Shown here: positions 57,230 to 64,000 of the stretch, one piece after another | Position numbering within the stretch: position 1 is the stretch's first letter | Layout: each line of letters starts with the position of its first letter | From: Nitrosomonas sp. Nm84 | GTDB lineage: Bacteria > Pseudomonadota > Gammaproteobacteria > Burkholderiales > Nitrosomonadaceae | Assembly (NCBI RefSeq): GCF_003201565.1 | Contig: NZ_QJJP01000008.1 | Span: forward strand, 1 to 64,000 | DNA length: 64,000 bases | Direction of reading: 5' to 3' | The notes under the pieces: model-generated | The model's database searches: none | Told to the model about the DNA's origin: nothing | The model's input: only the letters and a program-made list of their open reading frames with translations | Made by a program: the position numbers and the translations under genes

Positions 57230-58387
57230 TCAAGCCCTAAACCGCACTTGCACTTCACGAATATAAATCAACGATGAAACAGCTTTTTTAAGTTCCAGTA
57301 CCAGATGCTTTGCCTCATTGATGTCCTGCAGAATTTCGATCGGCAAATCCAGTTCCACATCAATTTCACCGGACAGGTAATGCAGCGTCACAGTTTCAAT
57401 TGTCGCCGCCGGCAACTGGAACCAGCGCTGCTTTAATTCGTCGATGACTTTCTCACGCGCAGGCAACTCGTTACAGGGTGAACCGGTTTCATCATTTTCC
57501 GGATCGATATGCACCGTTACATCCGTCACCTCATCCACGTGTTCCATCAAGCACCGCCGCACGGCATCGCCGATCTGATGACCTTCCGATACGCTTAAAC
57601 GAGGATCGACCTGGATATGCACATCAACAAAAGCATCTCCCGCGCTTTTGCGGGTTCTGAGCGTGTGAATTGAACGCACACCGCTCACCGTATAAATATG
57701 CTCCCGAATCGCGTTGACTTTGTCAGGATCCAGCGCGGTATCGATCAATTCCCGCGTGCTGGAACGCACCAAACCAAAGCCGATCTTGGCGATCATCGCA
57801 GCCACTACCACTGCGGCGATCGCATCGAGGTAAGGATAACCCAGCATGACGCCGGCAATACCAATGAGCACTACAATCGACGAAAAAGCATCGGAGCGGC
57901 TGTGCCAGGCATTGGCCATCAGCATATCCGAACGCAACCGCCGCGCCGCCGCCATCGTATAATGATAAATCCATTCCTTGGATACCACGGACACCAATGC
58001 AACCAGCAGCGCCAATATGCTGAAATCCAATAATACGCCCGGATCATTGAGCCGCTGGATGGAGCTCGTCGCGATGCCGATGGCGACGATGACCAACACA
58101 ACGCCCAGACTGACCGTTGCCAGCGTTTCAATCCGGCCATGCCCATAGGGGTGAGTTTCATCGGCTGCCCTGTGCGAGTGCTTGGCGGCATACAGCACCA
58201 TAAAATCAGTCAGCAAGTCTGACAAGGAATGAATACCGTCGGCAATCAACGCTTGCGAATTGGCAAACCATCCCACCACGATCTTGGCAACACCCAGCAT
58301 AAAATCCAACACTGATCCAACCAGCGTCACTTTGCGTACGTCTCGATAACGTTGTTGCTGAGCGCTCATTTCCGAAGCAGCATTCAT
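57230..58387 (-). CDS. Cation diffusion facilitator family transporter
   Basis: The 385-residue protein is a CDF antiporter for divalent metals (zinc, iron or manganese type). Six membrane helices lie within residues 20-215. Metal-site blocks are DGIHSLSDLLTDFMVL in TM2 and NAWHSRSDAFSSIVVLIG in TM5, and HPYGHGRIETLA lies between. The cytosolic C-terminal domain (about 215-300) has ferredoxin-like character with DVTVHIDPEND. A further tail extends beyond usual FieF length of about 300 residues and may be a second regulatory domain. It follows the Lon-like gene by 53 bp. Confidence 0.87.
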   Translation of the reverse strand: MNAASEMSAQQQRYRDVRKVTLVGSVLDFMLGVAKIVVGWFANSQALIADGIHSLSDLLTDFMVLYAAKHSHRAADETHPYGHGRIETLATVSLGVVLVIVAIGIATSSIQRLNDPGVLLDFSILALLVALVSVVSKEWIYHYTMAAARRLRSDMLMANAWHSRSDAFSSIVVLIGIAGVMLGYPYLDAIAAVVVAAMIAKIGFGLVRSSTRELIDTALDPDKVNAIREHIYTVSGVRSIHTLRTRKSAGDAFVDVHIQVDPRLSVSEGHQIGDAVRRCLMEHVDEVTDVTVHIDPENDETGSPCNELPAREKVIDELKQRWFQLPAATIETVTLHYLSGEIDVELDLPIEILQDINEAKHLVLELKKAVSSLIYIREVQVRFRA

Positions 58388-58440
58388 ACTGTGACCGCCT
58401 GTACTCTAAAAGTAACCCATCAACCAGCCAGTTTCGATGT

Positions 58441-60882
58441 TCATTTATCTGAACGCGATGGCAGTCGCCTATGTTCCGTTCTAGGGTGATGCGACAATTG
58501 ACAGGCGCGACGGAAAGCCACCAGCATTCGCTGCGCATCTCCCAGCACAGTTTCAGAGGGATAACCGACCGCTCGGCCTGATTCGAAGGCTCCCGCCGGC
58601 AATCCGGTCAGCAATTCCAGCCCTTGGATAACATGCTGCATGGTGTAAATCGCAAACAAACCTTTCTCGACGGCCTCAATGATTTTGTTATCCAGCATCA
58701 AGTGCTGCCGGTTGGCATGCGGAATCAGCACACCCTGTTCGCCGGTCAACCCAATTTTCTCGCACAACCTGAAATAACCTTCAATTTTGTCATTGACGCC
58801 ACCAATCGGCAGCACTTCTCCATATTGATTCAATGCACCTGTGACTGCGATACTTTGATTCAGCGGCAATTCCGTCAACGAGGACAACAGCACATAAAAC
58901 TCGGCACAGGAAGCCGAATCTCCTTCGATACTGGTATATTCTTGCTCAAAAACAATCGATGCGCTGAGCGCCAACGGTGCGATATGCGCAAACAATGCGG
59001 CGAAATAATTTTGCAATATCAACACGCCTTTATCATGAATCGGCCCGGTCATTTCCACTTCGCGCGCAATATTCAGCACGCCGTCTTCGCCGGCAAAAGT
59101 GCGCGCGGTAACCCGCACCGGCGTACCAAAACGATAATCGCCCAAATCGATTTGCGTCAATGCATTGAGCTGCCCCACTTTCTCACCCTCAACTGCAATG
59201 GAGATTTCACCATCGATAATGAATTCCTGCACACTCAAATCCGGGTAGTTGTGACGGTGCATGCGCGCCAGCAGTGCGGCATCGATATCGGTCACAGCCA
59301 CCGTCCGTCCACGACGTGCGGTACACAGTGCGGCACTCTCCAACACCAGCATCTCGGTACGCGCAAAAATAGCACTCTGGCGTTTTTGATCTTCCACCTC
59401 ACGATGCGATTCTTCTAATAACCGCGCAACCGCCGCCGCAGAAAAGTGCGGCAATTTTGCCGTATCGCAAGCATGCGCGACAAAAATGGCCGATGCATGG
59501 TAAGTTTTCGCACTGGCAAGAAAGCTCTCGGCAAAGTCGACTTTTACGCGAAAGCGCCGCATAAATTCAGGATCGATCTCCTGCAGGTCATAATATTCAT
59601 CGCGCGAGCCGATCAAAATGATTTTCACGTCCACTTCCACTGCCTCGGGGTCGAGCGCAACAGGCGTACTCGATGTCAATGTCGAGCCGGGCTCTTCAAT
59701 TTGCAGCCGCTTACTGCGCAAGAATCGCCGCAGTTTTAACCATAATTCGCTATCCGTCAGCAAATCACTCAAGTGCAACATGAGAAAACCACCATGCGCC
59801 TTCAGCAAACTGCCGGCGCGAATATGCATGAAATCAGTTTTCAGTTTGCCGCTCTCAAACTGATAATCAATGCTGCCAAACAACGCATAAGACGATGGAT
59901 TATCTTCGACAATGACGGGCGCCCCCTGCATGTCGGCACTGTCCACCACAAGATTGATTTGATAATGGGAGAAAATCTGATTCAACGCCGATTGGCGCTT
60001 TTCTTCGTCGCTAATGTTGGCTGTAAACAGATGCAGATTATCGAGAATATCCGCTGTGATCTGTTCAAAATACGTCTTTAAACGGATATTGCTTCTTAAT
60101 TGTTTTTGCAAACCATCCTGAATCTTCTTCACGGCAAGACTTAATAACGGTTGCACGGTACGACACTGCAACGCTGCCACTGCTGCACTCTTTTCTTTGT
60201 CAATGGCATTGAATGCTTCAAAATACTGAATGATCGCTTCATGGAGCTGCTGCTCTGCCTGCTCCACTTCAATTCTGCGGTTTCTGGGCAACTTTAATAA
60301 ATTTTCTTCCGTCAGAATTTCCCCTGCTGCATCCAACATCGTAAAAATAATCTGTTCGTCCTCACGATGAATGGTGAAATGCAGCGATGCAGCAATTTTG
60401 TCCAGCTTGGCATACATTTTTGCGGCTGCTGTTCTGCATTTTTTCTCAATGCGATCACTTTTGATCTTGAAATCCTGCCCATTCAAACTTTGCGTGATTT
60501 CCACGGGCAGTGATTTTGCCAGTTGCAACAAAGATTGCCGCAACAAGCGCCCTTGCCCGGCAGGCAAATGCAAAGCCAACGGCTTTTCAGGCGCAATGAA
60601 GTTGTATAGATAACACAAATCATGCGGTGTTGATCTATCCGCCGCTGCAGCAATCAACGCCTGCTGTAACAGCGAGGATCGGCCCGATCCAACTTCTCCC
60701 AACACAAATAAATGATAATCGGGCTGCGTCATACTCAAACCAAAACGCACTGCCGCTTCTGCCCGCTCCTGCCCGATCCATGACAAAGGCTGTTGCAGCA
60801 GTTCCGAAGTATCGGAAAATCCCAGGGAGTCCGGATCGATGATAGTACGTAATTGCAAAGAATCTAATGATGGGATTGGCAT
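58441..60882 (-). CDS. LonB-like ATP-dependent serine protease (YcbZ type)
   Basis: The 813-residue protein is a Lon-family protease with an N-terminal and central ATPase region and a C-terminal protease domain. The P-loop is GEVGSGRSS, with Arg at the usual Lys position, as in YcbZ-type relatives. The catalytic dyad is Ser656 (EGDSAS) and Lys699 (GGVNDKIEG); the 43-residue spacing equals that of Lon. The start is taken at ATG 60882, giving MPIPSLDS; no Shine-Dalgarno sequence is visible, and the longer frame from 60933 is possible. It precedes the CDF gene. Confidence 0.88.
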   Translation of the reverse strand: MPIPSLDSLQLRTIIDPDSLGFSDTSELLQQPLSWIGQERAEAAVRFGLSMTQPDYHLFVLGEVGSGRSSLLQQALIAAAADRSTPHDLCYLYNFIAPEKPLALHLPAGQGRLLRQSLLQLAKSLPVEITQSLNGQDFKIKSDRIEKKCRTAAAKMYAKLDKIAASLHFTIHREDEQIIFTMLDAAGEILTEENLLKLPRNRRIEVEQAEQQLHEAIIQYFEAFNAIDKEKSAAVAALQCRTVQPLLSLAVKKIQDGLQKQLRSNIRLKTYFEQITADILDNLHLFTANISDEEKRQSALNQIFSHYQINLVVDSADMQGAPVIVEDNPSSYALFGSIDYQFESGKLKTDFMHIRAGSLLKAHGGFLMLHLSDLLTDSELWLKLRRFLRSKRLQIEEPGSTLTSSTPVALDPEAVEVDVKIILIGSRDEYYDLQEIDPEFMRRFRVKVDFAESFLASAKTYHASAIFVAHACDTAKLPHFSAAAVARLLEESHREVEDQKRQSAIFARTEMLVLESAALCTARRGRTVAVTDIDAALLARMHRHNYPDLSVQEFIIDGEISIAVEGEKVGQLNALTQIDLGDYRFGTPVRVTARTFAGEDGVLNIAREVEMTGPIHDKGVLILQNYFAALFAHIAPLALSASIVFEQEYTSIEGDSASCAEFYVLLSSLTELPLNQSIAVTGALNQYGEVLPIGGVNDKIEGYFRLCEKIGLTGEQGVLIPHANRQHLMLDNKIIEAVEKGLFAIYTMQHVIQGLELLTGLPAGAFESGRAVGYPSETVLGDAQRMLVAFRRACQLSHHPRTEHRRLPSRSDK

Positions 60883-60971
60883 ATTTAAATCTAGTAACAA
60901 CTGGACGATCAAATCACGCCCACACACTTGCATTGTACCGACTTAGACGCAACTGCGTAATGAAGGAATCC

Positions 60972-61004
60972 AACAGGCGGTTAAAAAACGTTTTCGAGGT
61001 AGCC
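60972..61004 (-). repeat. MITE-like element fragment, copy E
   Basis: AACAGGCGGTTAAAAAACG followed by TTTTCGAGGTAGCC matches the inverted-copy left end of the element. The rest is missing. It lies upstream of the LonB-like gene. Confidence 0.6.
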
Positions 61005-61270
61005 ATGCATTGGTAATCTTAACTCTCTGGGAATACCAGCATTCCATCCCAAATGTGCAGGATTTGGTCTTTTCTTTCGTTTGATTTTACTGATTGAGAT
61101 TTCTAGGATTACATGATCCAAGAGAACAAAAGCAACCATTCTCTTTTCTTCTACTGACATACAAAATATTGCCGGAGAATCATTGTTCAGCGATTGGACA
61201 ATAATTCTCCGGCTAAACTACTATTGTTCTAGCAGGCTATTAAAAAGATCGGGTTTATAATCATAATGAC
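61005..61270. other. Intergenic stretch with no recognised gene
   Basis: No gene is seen. Short direct or inverted echoes such as ATTCTCCGG at 61192-61200 (and GCCGGAGAAT at 61171) form a potential hairpin of low significance. Confidence 0.35.
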
Positions 61271-61289
61271 CTGCTATGCTAATTAGCAG
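61271..61289 (-). terminator. Hairpin after the second RTX gene
   Basis: CTGCTA (61271-61276) pairs with TAGCAG (61284-61289), with a TGCTAATTAGCA palindrome across the loop. On the minus strand, AATCATAAT and later CTTTTTAAT follow, which is moderately T-rich. Confidence 0.5.
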
Positions 61290-61293
61290 CCCG

Positions 61294-62859
61294 TTAGATT
61301 ACCACGATATCCGCATTGGTCATGGCCAAGCCTGCACCGACACCGGCAATGGTTACCGCGGCACCTGCACCGTTGCCATCTGCGTCATATAACAGTGAAC
61401 CCGTCACATCGTTGTAAATAACGAAATCATTGCTATCTAACGCTTGCGTACCAACGACAAATTGACCGGCAGCCAATGTACCGGTCGCGGTTAATGCAGT
61501 AAATACCCCATTTTCCAACTGGATGGTGTCATCTGCTACGCTATAGTCAGCAATCTTGTCGGTATGCCCATTTGTAGTAAACTTAAAGACATCTCTACCT
61601 GCTCCACCAGTGAGTACATTATTGCCGGCACCACCGTCCAGCGTATCATTGCCGGCTCTTCCATTTAACTGGTTGTTTTTCACATTCCCGACAATGATGT
61701 TATCCAATCCATTGCCTTTACCATTGATTGCTGATGTCCCGGTTAATGTAAGGTTCTCCATGTCATCGGGTAATGTGTATGTCACACTACTGCTGACTCT
61801 ATCAATACCTCCCAAATCTCCGGGATCGCCAAAGAAAAATTCACTAACAAAATCACCAACATTATCTACAATGTAGTGATCATTACCCCATCCACCATCC
61901 ATGATATCAGCGCCAGTGCCACCATTGAGCGTATCATCACCATCATCCCCCCACAGCGTATCATCGCCAGCACCGCCGGATAGTTTGTCGTTGCTAAAAC
62001 CACCATAGAGCACATTCGAACCAACATTACCTGTTAGGTTATTACTCACACTAAAACCACCCCTGACAGCCTCGATATTGAGTAAAGTATCACTTCCTAC
62101 TCCCCCTCCGGTAGCAACGCCTTTTTCGAGATCCACTGTAATGCTGCTGGTAGCCCTAGAATAATCAGCGATATCAACGCCGCCGCCACCATTGAGCTTA
62201 TCGTTGCCAGTTCCGCCATCCAATGTATCTTCGCCTCCTCCTCCATTGAGGCTATCATTCCCAGCACCACCATCGAGTCTATTTGCGTTCGTATCTCCAG
62301 TTAAAGTATCTGCGTAAGAACTACCCACTACACCTTCAATTTTGATTAAGGTATCATTCCCAGCTCCACCTGTCGCTGATCCAGTCAAGAGGTTCACAAT
62401 TACAGTACCTGTAGCGCTTGAATAGCTAGCAGTATCACTGTCATCTCCTCCATCCAGAATGTCGTTACCATCCCCACCCGTCAGTGTGTCAAAGCCACTA
62501 TTACCCAGTAATGTGTCATCACCAAAGTCTCCATAGAGTTCATTCGAATTCAGGTCCCCTAGTAAAGTATCCGAATTGAAACTACCCATGACATTCTCAA
62601 TATTGATTAAGGTATCATTCCCAGCTCCGCCTGTTGCAGTCCCGGTTACAAGATTTACTATGACTGCCCCTGAAGCATTTGAATAGCTCGCGGTATCGGT
62701 TTTTCCACCACCGTCCAAGGTATCGTTACCTTTTCCACCTTCCAGCAGATCATCACCTGAATCCCCGAGGAGAGTATCATCTCCCGCTAGGCCATATATA
62801 GAATCATCCCTCGTGGTACCTAGTAACCTATCATTGCCATCTGTACCATTGATTATCAT
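61294..62859 (-). CDS. RTX-type calcium-binding secreted protein
   Basis: The 521-residue protein begins with RTX repeats at once (INGTDGNDRLLGTT, then GGKGNDTLDGG). Several RTX blocks alternate with TASYSxASGxVIVNL segments that recur near 56-75, 153-172 and 231-250, a pattern of serralysin-like Ca-binding modules. No N-terminal signal peptide is present, and the C-terminus ends in NADIVVI. About 155 C-terminal residues are shared with the protein at 55622. AAAGGAG lies 10 bases before the ATG, and the TPR-GNAT gene ends 15 bp upstream, so the two are one operon. Secretion by a type I system encoded elsewhere is inferred. Confidence 0.88.
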   Translation of the reverse strand: MIINGTDGNDRLLGTTRDDSIYGLAGDDTLLGDSGDDLLEGGKGNDTLDGGGKTDTASYSNASGAVIVNLVTGTATGGAGNDTLINIENVMGSFNSDTLLGDLNSNELYGDFGDDTLLGNSGFDTLTGGDGNDILDGGDDSDTASYSSATGTVIVNLLTGSATGGAGNDTLIKIEGVVGSSYADTLTGDTNANRLDGGAGNDSLNGGGGEDTLDGGTGNDKLNGGGGVDIADYSRATSSITVDLEKGVATGGGVGSDTLLNIEAVRGGFSVSNNLTGNVGSNVLYGGFSNDKLSGGAGDDTLWGDDGDDTLNGGTGADIMDGGWGNDHYIVDNVGDFVSEFFFGDPGDLGGIDRVSSSVTYTLPDDMENLTLTGTSAINGKGNGLDNIIVGNVKNNQLNGRAGNDTLDGGAGNNVLTGGAGRDVFKFTTNGHTDKIADYSVADDTIQLENGVFTALTATGTLAAGQFVVGTQALDSNDFVIYNDVTGSLLYDADGNGAGAAVTIAGVGAGLAMTNADIVVI

Positions 62860-62874
62860 AGTAGAACAACTCCT

Positions 62875-64000
62875 TTAAAAATTAAGACTACGAAAAAGAC
62901 TTAACTGAGCGCGATGCGAATTACATCTTATCAATTTACTCGAAAAGCGCGCAAGCTTTAGATTTTCTTTAAATTCTTCAATCAACATTGAATTCTGGTA
63001 AATGCTTAACCAGTCATTCAACTTCTGATCATGAAGATGGTTCTTAAAGAATCCTTCCTGCCTAAAACCAATTGCTAACGCTGATTTCTGTGCATATGAA
63101 TTATCTGAATAAACAATGCTAGTCAACTTATTAAATCCAATCGCATTAAATGCAAAATCCAATATCATCAGCATTGCCGTCAAAGGAATGCGGGTGCCAT
63201 TGAATTTTGTTGCATCGGGAAAGCCGATCAAAATTTCTGCGCGGCGATGAACTAAATGAATTTCCGCCAATGAGGCGAGACCTATCGGTGTATAGTGAAT
63301 TTCTCCCGGATTCAAAGAATCAATTCTTTCGATGACCCATTGAATGCTTTTATTCTTATACACAGCCAAACGGTCGGGATGATGTGCATTCTGTTGCGAC
63401 TTGAATTGCCGGAGTGAGCCCGCCAAATAACGATTATAGTTACTCATAAAAGACTCGTTGGCATAGCAATCCGTCACAAACTGATGATCAAGCGGCGTAC
63501 GAGCTCTTATTCGCAGTCTTTCATTCTCAATCGGCAGCACCCATATCGGATGCAATTGGATATACAGGTGCCTGATTTCAGTATCATCAGGATTAGCAGC
63601 CAGGCCACGACTCAGCACATCGAATGCTAAATCGATTGCATTATGCAGCAGATGAATGTTAGCAAGGTTAATGATACTGTTGGCGTTCTTGGCGTTTGCC
63701 TGCGCCGCTTTCTGAAAAGAATTCTTGGCATTGCTCAAGTCACCCAAACCGGCATGCGCCACGCCCAAGCAATCCAACAGATATGAATTTTCTCCAGCAT
63801 ATTGCAGACCTCGCGTCGCAACGCCAACTGCTGTTTTAAAATTTCCAAGCTGGCAATGCGCCGTTGCGGCGACGATCCAACCCCAAGGCGATTCAACATT
63901 CTTCTTGTCCGCCTTGTTCAAGTGGTCGATGCATAATTTCGCGTCACCCAACGCCAACAAATCACCCGCCTCTCGCACATACCCGGGAATTTTCTCATCA
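62875..64000 (-). CDS. TPR-GNAT fusion protein, N-terminus outside the window
   Basis: The frame stays open to the right edge, so only the C-terminal 375 or so residues are seen. The first part is made of TPR-like helical pairs (LGNFKTAVGVATRGLQYA, LGDLSNAKNSFQKAAQ, HNAIDLAFDVLSRGLA). From about 150 a GNAT acyltransferase fold follows, with LRIRARTPLDHQFV, the IPLTAMLMILDFAFNAIGFNKL acceptor/CoA region and NSYAQKSALAIGFRQEG. It is just upstream of an RTX gene. RTX toxin acyltransferases such as HlyC share the GNAT fold, so a modifying role is conceivable but unproven. Confidence 0.7.
   Translation of the reverse strand, partial: DEKIPGYVREAGDLLALGDAKLCIDHLNKADKKNVESPWGWIVAATAHCQLGNFKTAVGVATRGLQYAGENSYLLDCLGVAHAGLGDLSNAKNSFQKAAQANAKNANSIINLANIHLLHNAIDLAFDVLSRGLAANPDDTEIRHLYIQLHPIWVLPIENERLRIRARTPLDHQFVTDCYANESFMSNYNRYLAGSLRQFKSQQNAHHPDRLAVYKNKSIQWVIERIDSLNPGEIHYTPIGLASLAEIHLVHRRAEILIGFPDATKFNGTRIPLTAMLMILDFAFNAIGFNKLTSIVYSDNSYAQKSALAIGFRQEGFFKNHLHDQKLNDWLSIYQNSMLIEEFKENLKLARFSSKLIRCNSHRAQLSLFRSLNF

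Noticed and set aside
61227..61250. TAGCAGGCTATTAAAAA as another MITE end
   Set aside because: Only about 16 bases resemble the terminal repeat, and it lies next to the RTX terminator; too weak to call.
1..64000. CRISPR array, prophage or integrated plasmid
   Set aside because: No regularly spaced short repeats, no integrase and no phage structural or replication genes were seen.

Overview
The window looks like a chromosomal segment of a betaproteobacterium close to Nitrosomonas (ammonia-oxidising Nitrosomonadaceae). This rests on the gene set and on protein sequences as remembered, not on a search. The set includes cytochrome-c-type nitric oxide reductase norCBQD, a sucAB-gltA-sdhE-sdhB block, a glycogen operon with two GH57 enzymes, a PEP-CTERM protein, a YgfX/YgfZ pair and RTX-type secreted proteins. 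Most of the window is dense housekeeping DNA, with short accessory or decayed patches between blocks.

Layout. 1-4668 is a patchwork: an N-terminally truncated IS200/IS605 transposase, ygfX, a 59-codon C-terminal remnant of an RTX-like protein, an exported 805-aa diheme cytochrome with Ig-like/carboxypeptidase-regulatory modules, and a SIR2-like gene fragment. 4669-12320 holds ygfZ, a DUF502 membrane protein, a dynamin-like GTPase, rpsO-pnp, dksA and tRNA-Pro/Arg/His. 12382-16858 holds a HIRAN-like membrane protein, an exported glutathione peroxidase, a GST divergent from an HxlR regulator (with a pair of matching operators between them) and an amino-acid permease. 17062-21386 is ribF-ileS-lspA. 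21414-24505 carries small exported proteins, a CapA-like metallophosphatase and two broken genes.

24767-35527 is the glycogen region: glgB diverges from glgC-GH57-GH57-pgi-glgA. Together these cover glucose-6-phosphate interconversion, ADP-glucose synthesis, chain elongation, branching and probable maltodextrin remodelling. 35655-37202 is an exported galactose-oxidase-like copper-radical enzyme with all five expected copper-site residues. 37981-44476 is the TCA block sdhB-sdhE-gltA-sucA-sucB on the minus strand, but no sdhC, sdhD or sdhA lies upstream of sdhB.

44831-55291 holds a small lipoprotein, a DUF2971 protein, hom/thrC and norCBQD. The nor cluster, on the plus strand, sits between alaA and hom-thrC, which are both on the minus strand. 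55622-64000 holds two RTX-type proteins sharing about 155 C-terminal residues, on either side of a cation-diffusion-facilitator and a LonB-like protease. The second RTX gene lies directly behind a TPR-GNAT fusion gene that runs off the window.

A recurrent, roughly 146-bp, TA-flanked inverted-repeat element (MITE-like) occurs as three near-complete copies (16862, 37824, 45219) and two fragments (22585, 60972). Most copies lie just behind genes, and one fragment adjoins a broken gene. No CRISPR array, prophage or intact insertion sequence was seen. I found no clearly undescribed multi-gene system. The best leads are the RTX/TPR-GNAT pair, the diheme multidomain cytochrome in a decayed island, the MITE family and the HxlR double operator.
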